DNA of 64,000 bases from Prochloron sp965198675 (GCA_965198675.1 OZ240666.1:4278001-4342000), one strand, 5' to 3'. Positions 34,895 through 44,999 are shown, counted from the stretch's first letter. A program made the numbers and translations. The notes: a model not told the origin generated them from the letters alone.

Positions 34895-35193
34895 ACTGAT
34901 GGGTTGGTTGTATTGACTATAAAGTTCTCTTCCTTTTTCTACATCCAAATATTGGCATTTGACAGCAAATTTGAGTCAGACTTGGCTTTCGGCTGCTTCA
35001 GCTTCAGCATCATTTAATCTAAATTAGCGCAAACAGAACGAGAAGAACGCCTAATTTGGTCGATTAAGGAGTATTTTTCGTCTTGAGGAAACTCTTTGGA
35101 AATCACAAAAATTGTCATAGCCGTATTAAAAGCAATTTGATACACTTCTAAATCTTCATGGTTATTGATGAATTTTTGGTTTTTTTCTGCCAT
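34895..35193 (-). pseudogene. Four-helix-bundle (S23-like) protein remnant
   Basis: ATG at 35193 starts MAEKNQKFINNHEDLEVYQI ... LIDQIRRSSRSVCANLD and stops at 35014, 59 codons. Another frame then continues LNDAEAEAAESQV, TGA (where the family has Trp), then KFAVKCQYLD. The missing middle (the AEAWRKRRY region of the family) indicates an internal deletion plus nonsense change. These small proteins occur as free-standing genes or rRNA-inserted sequences. It lies between the ABC ATPase and permease genes. Confidence 0.75.
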
Positions 35194-35208
35194 ATTTTCT
35201 TTTCCCTA

Positions 35209-36198
35209 TCACCATATCACCCCATCACCCTGACGAAAAAGGCGACCAATTACTTCTTCGATGGGGGGATCGGTTACACTTAAATCTAACACTTCCATGT
35301 CTGTCAGAATGCGACTGACGGTAGTGGTAAGTTGTTCCCGTCGCAGGAAAAAACGCACTTGCTTTCCTTCTACTGATTCTAATTCCCCGTATTGAACTAA
35401 TTTAGATTCTGGTATTGGTTGGGCTAGTTCTATTTTCACCTCTCGGTAGGGAGCAAACCTTGCTAATAGTTCTTCTAAGCTGCCATCATAGATTAATTTA
35501 CCTTCATAGATCAGCATTACTCGCTTGCAGAGGGCAGTAATATCCCCCATATAGTGACTGGTGAGGAGAATAGTAGCTTCATAGCGTTCATTGTAAACTC
35601 GTAAGAAGTCCCGCACTGCTGCTTGAGCATTTACATCTAAGCCTAAAGTGGGTTCATCCAGAAACAAAACTTGGGGGTGGTGCAATAGGGCTGCCAGGAG
35701 TTCCGCTTTCATCCGTTCCCCGAGAGAAAGTTTGCGCACGGGCTGGGTTAATTTGTCTTCTAGGGAGAGCATTTCGCTCAATTCTCCCAGTCGACGCTGA
35801 AATTGTGACTCGGGAAGACGATAGACAGCAGCGTTTATTCTCAGGGAGTCTAGAGCGGGTAAGTCCCAAAGGAGCTGTTGTTTTTGCCCCATGACTAAGC
35901 TAGTCTTTTGTAAGAATTTGGGTTGGCGACGGAAGGGGAGGTAGCCAGCGACCCGCAAATTGCCCATGGAAGGGTGAATTAGTCCGGCGAGCATTTTTAA
36001 GGTGGTGGTTTTCCCCGCACCGTTGGGACCGAGAAAACCCACGATTTCTCCTGTTGTGATCTGGAAGGAAATGTTTTCAACTGCTTTGATTTCCCGATAG
36101 GTGCGACGGAAGAAATGGGCTAGGGTTCCTTTGAATCCCGGTTGTTTGATGGGGACAGGGTAAATTTTGGTTAGGTTCTCGACGGTTACTATGGCCAT
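35209..36198 (-). CDS. ABC transporter ATP-binding protein (ABC-2 exporter)
   Basis: A 329-residue ATPase. VENLTKIYPVPIKQPG ... FFRRTYREIKAV is typical of the DUF990-associated group. Walker A GPNGAGKTTT, Q-loop VMGQKQQLLWDL, signature LSLGERMKAELLAALL, Walker B VLFLDEPTLGLD and switch LLTSHY are intact. Start taken at MAIVTVENL (36198); the longer frame adds 30 unlikely residues. It pairs with the permease at 34101-34889. Substrate unknown. Confidence 0.92.
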   Translation of the reverse strand: MAIVTVENLTKIYPVPIKQPGFKGTLAHFFRRTYREIKAVENISFQITTGEIVGFLGPNGAGKTTTLKMLAGLIHPSMGNLRVAGYLPFRRQPKFLQKTSLVMGQKQQLLWDLPALDSLRINAAVYRLPESQFQRRLGELSEMLSLEDKLTQPVRKLSLGERMKAELLAALLHHPQVLFLDEPTLGLDVNAQAAVRDFLRVYNERYEATILLTSHYMGDITALCKRVMLIYEGKLIYDGSLEELLARFAPYREVKIELAQPIPESKLVQYGELESVEGKQVRFFLRREQLTTTVSRILTDMEVLDLSVTDPPIEEVIGRLFRQGDGVIW

Positions 36199-36359
36199 GT
36201 TTTTTATTTGAACAGGTGTAGGGTGTGTTAGGCGTGCTCCCTTTAATAAATTGCCAACAATTAGATTAATTTTGCGCCTCCCAAGCACCGGCCCAAATTT
36301 TGAGGTTGGTTGTAATATTGCACAACAGAGACCAAATAATCTATACTTTATTATCGTGG

Positions 36360-36390
36360 GCTGGTGCGTTAGTAACGCACCCTACATAAA
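36360..36390. repeat. GGTGCGTTA...TAACGCACC palindrome
   Basis: GGTGCGTTAG-TAACGCACC followed by CTAC, a dispersed intergenic palindrome with relatives at 30007-30029, 43838-43861 and 43999-44025. The rest of 36199-36538 holds a second hairpin (CCCCCACCTCTGCGGGGG, 36432-36449) and no gene. Confidence 0.7.
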
Positions 36391-36538
36391 ACTTTACGAC
36401 CGAATTGGAGGTTTGGGGGATACAACAATTTCCCCCACCTCTGCGGGGGTTTGACGGCGGTTAAAACCGCTCGTGTCGTAGTTCCTCTCCGCTCTAAAGA
36501 GACGGGGCTTCCCTACTCCCGTATATTTTGGTGAGTTA

Positions 36539-37669
36539 ATGCAATTGGTACAAGAAAAACCCTCAGAACAGTCCAACCCCATACCCTCAGCGACAGAAAC
36601 CCTCCGTTATCTCACTACTGGGTTAATGCAATGGGAAGCACAAAAACTGAATAAACGGACATATATCCCGAAACCCCTAAGAATTGGCATGTCCCAAATG
36701 TTTCTTCTATCTTTGGTAAAGGGAAAGGAACCTGTTCCTCATCACCTGCCGGAATTTTTGGATTTGGCTACGAAACCTTTAGGTGAGTGGTTCCCTTGTA
36801 AGGAAATCAAATACCTTAACCCCGACAAGACTCTTATAAAGGATGGGTGTGTTTCCGATTTTGCTCAAGAATGGAGTGTGGAAGGTTCTAATACCCAAAT
36901 GGAGATAGAGCAGAAGGCTGTGGAAGAGGTACTTCGTGAATGTCGAGAAAAGCAGCTCCATGAACCATATCGAGCGTTTCGCAGGATGATTATTGAGCAA
37001 CCTGTTATCTTCTACCCAGAATATAACACAAAACTCTTGAAAGAGCTGAGACTCATAAATAATGAATTATTGAGTGCAATTTACAAGGATTTAAATGTTT
37101 TGACAGCTGAGGAAGAATGTCATTTGTGCCCCCGTTGTGGCTATTACCAGCGAAAACGCTCCGATAACAGTTATCGCTGTTATAATGATACCTGCCAAGA
37201 ACTATGTGTCAAGCAAAAGCTAGGGGAAGGAAAAACAATTAAAGCAGGAGAGTATAAAGCGGTACCTCGTGGGGTACACCGCTTCGTTACCCTACCAGGA
37301 ATTTGGTAAATTCAGCTTTATAATGAACTCGAAAAACTGGGGGCGGGGGTCACTCTTTGGCCAGATATTGATGAATATGATTTACGGGTGGAGTTTAAGA
37401 GCGGCGTTACTTGGGCGATCGATGTGAAAGATTGGTCTTATTTACATGAGGAACGTTTACATAAGGTACAATATATCCCTGGCGCTGACAAAACTTTTGT
37501 GGTTTTTCCCGATGAAAGAGAAGATGATTTGCGCATTAAGGGAAGAAGGCGGGAACTGCACAAGGAACTAAAAGGGGTACGTTTGAAGTTCATTAGTGAA
37601 ATTATCAGGGAAGCTAAAAAAATTGTTAAATCCTGTGATACTATGGACAATAATGGTGTTAGTATATAA
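36539..37669 (+). pseudogene. pPIWI-RE module nuclease gene (zinc ribbon + REase domain), split by one in-frame TAA
   Basis: One reading frame of 376 codons is interrupted only by TAA at 37307-37309. The first part (256 residues) has a helical N-terminus (SATETLRYLTTGLMQWEAQK, RIGMSQMFLLSLVKG) and a zinc ribbon CPRCGYYQRKRSDNSYRC (about residues 198-215). After the stop the frame gives IQLYNELEKLGAGVTLWPD, then DEYDLRVEFKSG ... AIDVKDW, a PD-(D/E)XK restriction-nuclease core. Together these match the REase component of pPIWI-RE modules, and the neighbours support that. Cys-Pro-x-x-Cys and DVK residues are intact. As read, the product ends before the nuclease domain unless the stop is suppressed or is a sequencing error. 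Confidence 0.72.
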
Positions 37670-37734
37670 GTGGACTCAAAATCCCTCTCCGCGCCTCTGC
37701 GCCTCTGCGTGAAACAAATAAAATAGGAGAAACT

Positions 37735-40700
37735 ATGCGTGATACATCTAAGTGGGGTGAAAAACTTCGCAAATATATTCGTGAAGACCGTGATTTCAAG
37801 AAATATACTCAGGAAAATGATAAGTCACTCAAGGGGCTGGCTCAATTAATAACTGAGGTGGAACTGGGGCTAACACTGCTGCAAAAGGTAGCACCAAAAG
37901 AACCTGCTACTGCTGTTTCTGCTCTGCTTTCTGGTCATCGTTTTCCCGTGGAGAGCATGAAGAATCAGGAAAATTGGCAACTGATTCAAAGGGCACGTTT
38001 TTATCTCTTGCGTCGGAAAGGAAGAGAGTGGGAACACTCCCTGAAGGAGTATATCCAAGTACCGGAAAGGTTGCGGAGGTTTCAGTTAAACCAGGTAGAT
38101 GATGTACCACAACAAATAGAAACTAGCGTCTACAAAAAGAAAAAGCGGCCAGAATTATATGAAGAAACTCTCAAGAAAACTCCACCACACAATAAGGAAG
38201 AAGTCAAGCTAGCTAAACCGGGTATGTGGTATGCTGAAATTAAACGTGAAGGGGAGTCTCCTCAGGAAATTCCTCTCTCCATTCCCCAGGAAGCATTAAC
38301 TAATGTTAGCTCTTCTCCTCTTATAACTTTTCAGAGCACCCGCGAAAGAAATCCTTCCTCTACTGTTACTTTCCAAGATTTACTCAAATCAGCCCAGGAA
38401 ATGGACGATAAACTGAAAAAGGAGGCGGAAAAGGCGGAAAATTATCATCAGCGTCTCTCTCAAGTAGCTTTACACTTGTACCAGGAGGAGGGGGAAGATT
38501 TCCAGCCGGGTACGGAGCTGAAAATAGAACAACTTGTTCACATTGTGGGTTTGTTGAATGTGGGGAAATCTACCCTGCTCCAGGTTCTCATTTATCATTT
38601 GGCAAAACGGGGACTCCGGTGTGGTTTGATAGTGAATGATGTGGTAGAGTCAGTGCGATTAGCTTCTCTATTCTCTCACAAATTGGGAATTCCAGCAGCA
38701 CCCATTTTGGGACAAAATCGCCCTGAACACTTAGCCAAAGTAGCTCAACCAATTTTAGCGGGTTCTGGAGAGAAAGACACCATTACCGAGGGAGGAACCC
38801 ACCCCGCACATCGTTGGTTCAGCTCGGTTTGTCCCTTGTTAGGTTTGTCTCAAGCTGAGAAATGGGAATTTGGAGAGGAACCCTGTCACAGTCTCTATCA
38901 AAAGAAGGAAGGAAAGGATGATCAGGAAAAAAAATCCTCTCAGAACCGCAAAAAGCGGGAAAGAGAGGATGGTCATTCAGAGTATGACAGGAAGAGGGAT
39001 AATTCCACCTGTTCTTTCTATTATACCTGTCCTCGTCACCAGTTGGAACAGGATATTGGTGACTCCATGGTTTGGATCTTGACTCCCGCTAGTTTAATTC
39101 ATACCCGGGTTCCCAAACAGCTGTTTCCAGAAAGAATACGCTTTGCTGAAGCAGTTTATCGGGAATGCAATTTTCTCTTTGTAGACGAAGCAGATCGGGT
39201 GCAGGTGCAGTTAGACGAAGCTTTTGCTCCCTCGGAAACCCTCTTAGATGATACCCCGAAAGGATTGTTAAATCGACTGGGACAGAGTCATACCCCCGTT
39301 TACAAGAGTAATCGTCGCAATATGAGGAACGATCTGTATCGAAATTGGTGCAACGCTCAACACGACGCTCAAAAAGCTATCAACAGCATTATTCCTTTGC
39401 TCTACGACGAACGGGTTCATCTTTGGTTGGGAGAGTATACTTTTACTGGGCGTTCTCTTTTCAGTCGCATGGTGGGAGAATTGTTGCCAAACTCCGTACA
39501 AGAAGGTAGTGAGGATGAGGAACGAAAACTGCGCCAAGAATTTTTGGCAACCCAGGACAGTTTTTTCCGCAACCCTCTCAATAATAAGGTTGGGGGAGAA
39601 TTAGCACAAATAGCTTTGACTATAACCAATAGTGACAGTATTCCAGAGCAACGAGAATCAATCCAGGTTTGGTGGGAGCAGTGGTTGAAGGATAAGCAAA
39701 TACCTATTCCTGAGAAGGAAAAATTAGAGGAACTCTTGGTTCGCACTCACTTTGCTATTTTGATTACTATCTTGAATAATAAGCTGGGTTTTCTGGTGGA
39801 TTATCTCAATGCAATTCAAGGTGTGGGGGAAATTGACGGAGAGGATTTAAACCCATCTCTGGTAAATCGTCCTCCAAAAGACTATCTCCCCGTTGTTCCA
39901 GACTCTCCTGTGGGGAATATTTTGGGCTTTAAATACAGTAAAAACCAGAATAACAGTGGGAAGCTGGAGTATTTCCGCTATGTAGGAATAGGGAGGTATT
40001 TACTGCTCCATTTCCCCCAACTTTTTGCTGCTGACGATAAAGATGGACCCCATACAGTGCTCATTTCCGGCACTAGCTATGTTCCCGGTAGCCCTGCTTA
40101 TCATCTTACCCCCAAACCCACAGTTTTATTAAAACCTACAGAAACCAAGGATCAGGGTATTAAAGATAGTCAATTTGAATTTAATCCTCAAATGAATTCT
40201 AAGAATAATTATATCAGAGTATTCGGGCCACCATCTGACAAGCGGAAAATAGCTAATGATGAGATGGTGGCTGCTATTTGTAAGAAGTCGGGGCGTGCTC
40301 CTTCTTTTCTGAATGGTATCTTTCAGGAACTACAAGAGGAGGAAAAGGAAAATGGGGAAATATGGGGCGATCGCCAACGTCTTCTCCTCATTACCAATAG
40401 TTACGATGAAGCAGAATGGGTACAGTCTCGGTTAGAGAATAAGTATAATAATAAGCAGTGTATTGCTCGTTTAATTCGGGATAATGCCAAGGAGGAAGAA
40501 GATAGGGAGTGTTGTATTCGTCGGGGAGACATTAGGAATCTGAAAAATCTTCCTTATAACATAGTTGTGGCTCCTTTAATGGCTTTAGAGCGGGGTCACA
40601 ACATTCTCAATGAGAACAACAAAGCCGCCTTTGGAGCCGCCCTCTTTCTCTGTCGCCCTATGCCGGTTCCTGGTACTTGGGAAAGTACGGTACAACAACT

Positions 40701-41130
40701 GAACCACTTTGCTCTACAATATATCCAGGAAATTTCTCCTAATTTAACCTTGACAGAAGCAAAAGAAAAGTTTTATAATGAAGCAGTGAAGAAAATGAGG
40801 CAACTAAACTCGCGGGCTGGCTCCTTTCGTCAGTTATCCCCAGAGGAACGTTCCGTACTCTGTTGGACTGAATTAGTGAGTATTTGGCAAATTATCGGTC
40901 GTTTAGTTCGAGGTGGTGTTCCCTGTCTGGTTTATTTTCTGGACCTCAGTTTTGCCCCCAATTATCCTAAACCAGATAAAGCAACCACTTCACTTTTGGT
41001 GGGTATAAGGGAAGAACTTCAATCATCTATAGAAGGAAAAAACCTGCTTTCCTCTGAAAAAACTCTCGCAAAATCCCTCTATGGAGATTTTTACCACGCC
41101 CTCAACAAGATAAACATCCTCCGGGAATGA
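37735..41130 (+). CDS. DinG-type superfamily II helicase of a pPIWI-RE module
   Basis: A 1131-residue helicase, intact. Walker A is GLLNVGKSTLL (about residue 272), of the unusual form seen in pPIWI-RE helicases. Four cysteines (about 364, 382, 425 and 432: SSVCPLL, EEPCHSL, NSTCSFYYTCPRH) are placed as in Fe-S cluster XPD/DinG helicases. The DEAH-like box is LFVDEADRVQ (about 481). LISGTSYVPGS (about 776) replaces the usual SAT motif, and IWQIIGRLVRGG (about 1050) is motif VI. Charged low-complexity inserts (DDQEKKSSQNRKKRERED) lie between cysteines. It is flanked by the nuclease gene (65 nt upstream) and the PIWI gene (289 nt downstream). Confidence 0.85.
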   Translation: MRDTSKWGEKLRKYIREDRDFKKYTQENDKSLKGLAQLITEVELGLTLLQKVAPKEPATAVSALLSGHRFPVESMKNQENWQLIQRARFYLLRRKGREWEHSLKEYIQVPERLRRFQLNQVDDVPQQIETSVYKKKKRPELYEETLKKTPPHNKEEVKLAKPGMWYAEIKREGESPQEIPLSIPQEALTNVSSSPLITFQSTRERNPSSTVTFQDLLKSAQEMDDKLKKEAEKAENYHQRLSQVALHLYQEEGEDFQPGTELKIEQLVHIVGLLNVGKSTLLQVLIYHLAKRGLRCGLIVNDVVESVRLASLFSHKLGIPAAPILGQNRPEHLAKVAQPILAGSGEKDTITEGGTHPAHRWFSSVCPLLGLSQAEKWEFGEEPCHSLYQKKEGKDDQEKKSSQNRKKREREDGHSEYDRKRDNSTCSFYYTCPRHQLEQDIGDSMVWILTPASLIHTRVPKQLFPERIRFAEAVYRECNFLFVDEADRVQVQLDEAFAPSETLLDDTPKGLLNRLGQSHTPVYKSNRRNMRNDLYRNWCNAQHDAQKAINSIIPLLYDERVHLWLGEYTFTGRSLFSRMVGELLPNSVQEGSEDEERKLRQEFLATQDSFFRNPLNNKVGGELAQIALTITNSDSIPEQRESIQVWWEQWLKDKQIPIPEKEKLEELLVRTHFAILITILNNKLGFLVDYLNAIQGVGEIDGEDLNPSLVNRPPKDYLPVVPDSPVGNILGFKYSKNQNNSGKLEYFRYVGIGRYLLLHFPQLFAADDKDGPHTVLISGTSYVPGSPAYHLTPKPTVLLKPTETKDQGIKDSQFEFNPQMNSKNNYIRVFGPPSDKRKIANDEMVAAICKKSGRAPSFLNGIFQELQEEEKENGEIWGDRQRLLLITNSYDEAEWVQSRLENKYNNKQCIARLIRDNAKEEEDRECCIRRGDIRNLKNLPYNIVVAPLMALERGHNILNENNKAAFGAALFLCRPMPVPGTWESTVQQLNHFALQYIQEISPNLTLTEAKEKFYNEAVKKMRQLNSRAGSFRQLSPEERSVLCWTELVSIWQIIGRLVRGGVPCLVYFLDLSFAPNYPKPDKATTSLLVGIREELQSSIEGKNLLSSEKTLAKSLYGDFYHALNKINILRE

Positions 41131-41419
41131 ATTGCGTAGGGTGGGCATCGCCCACCTACCAGTATCATGGCTTGCAGCAGAATCGTTTCCAAATCCGATT
41201 CATTGAGCAGGATAGGCAAAATTGAAAATATTGGAACACAAAAGCGGAAATTCATATGAACCTTGCCCACCAGCAGACAGTTTTGACGGGGAATGGAGTA
41301 CCAACTTGGTGGCCCCGCAGCTCTTGGTAAGCAATGCCCACCCTACTTGGGTACATATAAAATTTTGCCCCATCAGCAGACCGTTTTGGTGGGCAATGCC
41401 CACCCTACAGGATTAAATC
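41131..41419. repeat. Intergenic palindromic repeats (GGTGGGCAATGCCCACC) between helicase and PIWI genes
   Basis: Three copies of the GTGGGCA..TGCCCAC palindrome (41138-41158, 41325-41346 partial, 41384-41408) plus unrelated AT-rich sequence fill the gap. Relatives occur at 7000-7020, 46922-46944 and 60718-60740. No gene. In intact modules these genes are usually closer, so the repeats may have expanded the spacing. Confidence 0.7.
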
Positions 41420-43817
41420 ATGGCTTATAACAGAATTCTCCCGGGAGCATGGGAGTTAACAAAAGAAATAGAACACAAAATCTACACCCTGAGGGTTCCC
41501 ACTGGCTTCCAATCAGTGGCTCAGGCATTAGCAAGGGATGCTCAAATGGGGGGACACCGGAGGTATTCTTCCGTACCAGTTAGATCCCTAGATCCTCTTA
41601 TCGCAGCAAGTTTTCCCCAAATCATCCAAACTGCCCGTAGGGCTTGGGAAAAAGACCCCAAACCTTGGTTATTCGCAACAGAAAAGCTCCCAGACCTTTC
41701 TTTGTTATCATTGTTTGTCAAAGGATGGTTGAGAGAAGAATTTAGCTGTATAGAAGACGTTAGCTCTCGTTTGGATAACCTGGACGATAATTTGTGGTGC
41801 TGGGATGAAAATCCTATAACCTATCCAAACCCCTATGACATCGATACTCGTTATTCAGTACTTCCCGATTATCTCGCAAAGCTGTTTCTGGAAAACCAAC
41901 CCATCCCTTTTAGGTGGCATTACGACAAAAACAGCAATGAGTTCCAGGAAAAAGAGCTAACTTTCTACCGAGTTGTCAGGCTCCAACAAGGGGCTGAACT
42001 CATGTCCTGGCCCCCCACTAAAACTCTTTATCAGAAAAAGCAGAAAAAGCCAGACGACAGCACTTACGAGGTAACCATTGACGAGATACCCGTTTCCTTT
42101 GTGATTAAATTTCAGCTCCAAACCGTTCCTTGGCGAAAAGAACCCGTTATCTATCATCAACTTTCCCTTCGTCGGTGGCTCACTGAGAGTATCAGATATG
42201 TGCCCCGAAACGGAAGGAATGTCTATATTGGAGATAATCGTCGTTGGTTAGATGGAAAGGAGCAACCTTTCTCCTTTATCCCCCTGAAAATGAAGTGGAA
42301 TAATGAATCATTGCAATGGCACAAAGTAATCCAAGAATTGTCCTATTTCAATGATTCTCCCCTTCCTGAGCCAAATGAATTAAAATCAAATCCTCAATAT
42401 AAATGGAACGATTTCCAGACAGGTATACAAGCTGCTATTGCTTATCATAGCGTATTATGATGGTTGGTCACCTTGCAAGAATGGTGTGGGGACAATAGAT
42501 CTGGCGAGTCTAGATAGGGCAATTGAAGAACGTCTTCCTCTTCGTCGAGTAGGGAAAGGGATAAAGGTATCCGAGAAAAATATAGATTTTTGGGGAACAA
42601 AAAAGGTTCCCATGTTAGACCCCACCATCGCTACACCAGCTTTTCGTGAATGTGAGCATATTCCTGATACCATTTTAATTCTTTACGACACCCAACCATG
42701 TCGAGATAAATTAATCGAGGAAATGGGTAAATTACTTTCTTGGCAACCCGTAGAAGAACCCACAGAATATACTACCCCAGGTGGGGGAACCGGGGAAGAG
42801 CAGGTTGATGAAGGTGATTTTGGTTCTCTTTGTCTTAAAACTCAACATGTTCTTGGTATTACCAACAAACTAGATCTAGATTCCAATAACAACCGAGTAG
42901 CAGCAATCAACGAGCGGGTTAACGAGATTCGTCAATTTGTCCCCGAAGTTCCTCAGGATAAATTGTGGGGTGCATTAGTGGCTCTCTCCTCTTTGTGTAA
43001 AGACCAAATTACTTGGTTATCTTATCCCAAAGCACTGCAAAACCTCCTTAATGAAAGATGGGATCCAGATTCAGTTGCGGATGAAATTGCTCCTGAAGGA
43101 GATGAAGAAACAAACTCAACGGAGACACAAAGAGACCAAAATGCGTGCAATCAATTTGTGACAAAATGTTTACGAGATTGCTTGTACACACCCATTGACA
43201 AAGAAAATAAACCTGGGGTATTATTCATGGTAGCAGCACAAAACGCCCGGAAATTACTACCTTGGTTAAAAAATCCCCAATTACCCAACGATTTCCCTAA
43301 TTCTCTGCAAAACATGATAGAATCGGAAAGAAAACGTCTCTGGTTGGTGCGGGTTCGAGATAAGACCAATGGGGAAGTACCCGTTAATATAGTCGAAACT
43401 GAAAAAGTTAAAGATTTTGGTGGGAGAGCTACTGGGGTTTTCCGTTGGGAGAATATTTGCGATAACGAGGAACAGGAAATTTTCTTGAGCTTGAGGGAAG
43501 GTTTAGATACGGAGCAAAATCTATTAAGAACCTCCGAGTCACGACTAGAAAATGGGAAAAAAGGAGCAGGGAGTAAACCCTTATTAGAAATAGCCATTCT
43601 CCATAACCCTGGAATCGAAGCTGAAAAATTAGCTTGTTTCGTTCACAGTCTCCGAAAAAGGTGGCCTTATTTTTCCAGCTCTGTTTCCCTTCCCTTTCCT
43701 TTTCCCTTCGCGAAAAAAGCCAAGGAATATGCCGTGAGTGCTCAAGATGAACCAGAGGAAGAACCGGAAGATGAACCAGAAGACGAACCTGTTCAACTGA
43801 CTTTGTTCGATTTGTAA
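41420..43817 (+). pseudogene. pPIWI-RE protein (X, MID-like and RNase H-like PIWI domains), split by a frameshift
   Basis: Two overlapping frames form one protein of about 800 residues. 41420-42460 encodes the N-terminal pPIWI_RE_X-like domain (GAWELTKEIEHKIYTLRVP, RRWLDGKEQPFSFIPLKM). 42438-43817 encodes the MID-like region (IPDTILILYDTQPCRDKL) and the RNase H/PIWI domain. That domain includes SERKRLWLVRVRD..GEVP (the Arg and Glu after which the family is named), FLSLREGL, LLEIAILHNPG and the C-terminal SLPFPFPFAKKAKEYAV. It ends in an acidic tail and VQLTLFDL. The frame changes by +1 between 42438 and 42455 (...TGIQAAIAY / YYDGWSPC...). This may be a real lesion, a sequencing error or a recoding site. 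Confidence 0.78.
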
Positions 43818-43833
43818 ATGTAACCTGTAGTAA

Positions 43834-44025
43834 CCTGTAGGGTGCGTTACCAACGCACCACCTACTGCTGTCTAGGAACCGAGAAAATTGTTAAAAATTC
43901 TAGCCTCATGGACTTTGATATTTTTGACAAATGATGATAGATTGCTATATAATAGGACAGAATCTATCTAAAAAATCTGGCTTGGTAAGAGTACGCTTTC
44001 GGTGCGTTAACAACGCACCCTACAA
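43834..44025. repeat. GGTGCGTTA..TAACGCACC palindromes after the PIWI gene
   Basis: Copies at 43838-43861 and 43999-44025, with AT-rich non-coding sequence between. No gene is seen in 43818-44057. Confidence 0.65.
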
Positions 44026-44057
44026 TATTGTAATGGAATAAAGATAACCAGGAGGGG

Positions 44058-44600
44058 CTACTTCAAATCCAACAAACCCTTTTCTTTAATTTTCGGATTA
44101 AAACGGATATCCATTGTTACCCCCCGACTTGTTAACTGTGCTTTAATTTCCTCTTCTACCCGACGGGCTACCTTTTTCAAGAGTTTAATGCGAGCTAAAT
44201 CCTCACTTTTTTCATACTCTTGCTTTTCCAAGGAAGTCATAGTGAGTTTAGCATCAATAGGGTCATTCCATAGTGCTTTATCTTGGTCATTTCCTGTGGG
44301 AATAGCCTGATTTTCTGTTATCCAGAGCACCTGGATCTCTTCTAAAAGAGTGCGACTGGGACGACTAATAACTTGAACCTTGACCCAATAGCATTTTTTG
44401 GGTTGACGAACTAAATGCTGCTTGAGACTGAGATAAACATCCCGAGAATAGCCCACAAATTGCAGCACCTTCTCCCGGTCAAAAATAGCGTAAACCCCTA
44501 TTTTTCTCTGCCAATCTTCAGAAATAGTTCCCAAATCATCCAGGAATGGTATATAATCTAAACTATCCAGTGTAGGAATTTCAGTGGTCGCATTCATCAT
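44058..44600 (-). CDS. GIY-YIG-like nuclease family protein
   Basis: A 180-residue protein with a compact GIY-YIG-like core: KIGVYAIFDREKVLQFVGYSRDVYLS (residues about 33-58), where GVY and FVGYS occupy the GIY and YIG positions. LLEEIQVLWITENQAIPTGND contains the conserved Glu and Asn region. The C-terminal half is charged and helical (LARIKLLKKVARRVEEEIK). Its ATG shares an A with the stop of the upstream gene (TAATG), so the two are translationally coupled. It is convergent with the PIWI gene. A link to the pPIWI-RE module is only by proximity. Confidence 0.75.
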   Translation of the reverse strand: MMNATTEIPTLDSLDYIPFLDDLGTISEDWQRKIGVYAIFDREKVLQFVGYSRDVYLSLKQHLVRQPKKCYWVKVQVISRPSRTLLEEIQVLWITENQAIPTGNDQDKALWNDPIDAKLTMTSLEKQEYEKSEDLARIKLLKKVARRVEEEIKAQLTSRGVTMDIRFNPKIKEKGLLDLK

Positions 44601-44929
44601 TAATTCTCTTTAACCTTGCGGTAAATAGCACAAAGACGGCGGGGTTTGAAAATTTTCGCCTGAAACATAAAATTAGGGGGCACATTAATAATGATGTGCT
44701 TATCTGAGTTATAATAGGGTTCAAACTCACCAGGCATTCCTTTAGGAGTTTTTTTGCTATAGGGAACTGGTTGAAACAGCAACTCCGTAAATTCTACCTG
44801 AGTAACCCCTGCTTGGGCGCTAATTTGGGCGATAAACTTATCAGTAGTCAACAACTCAAACAGAGTCATTTTAGCATCGGGAGCCAAAGTAAAACTAGCA
44901 TCAAAACTCTCAATAATCTTCAGACCCAT
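44600..44929 (-). CDS. Conserved hypothetical protein (109 aa), coupled to the GIY-YIG gene
   Basis: A 109-residue protein starting MGLKIIESFDASFTLAPDAK, soluble, with a beta-rich end (KHIIINVPPNFMFQAKIFKP). No family recognised. It overlaps the GIY-YIG gene by one base (TAATG), so the pair forms one operon. ATG 44929 is the first of the frame. Confidence in coding is good because of the coupling and length. Confidence 0.65.
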   Translation of the reverse strand: MGLKIIESFDASFTLAPDAKMTLFELLTTDKFIAQISAQAGVTQVEFTELLFQPVPYSKKTPKGMPGEFEPYYNSDKHIIINVPPNFMFQAKIFKPRRLCAIYRKVKEN

Positions 44930-44999
44930 AGTTCGTGCTTACAGTCAGAAACAACACTGGGGCAATATTACCAAAAAAAGGTGCCTTCATGCTCATTTA

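Noticed and set aside
43151..43597. Minus-strand 148-residue ORF within the PIWI-RE gene
   Set aside because: Antisense shadow of a frame with recognisable RNase H/PIWI motifs.
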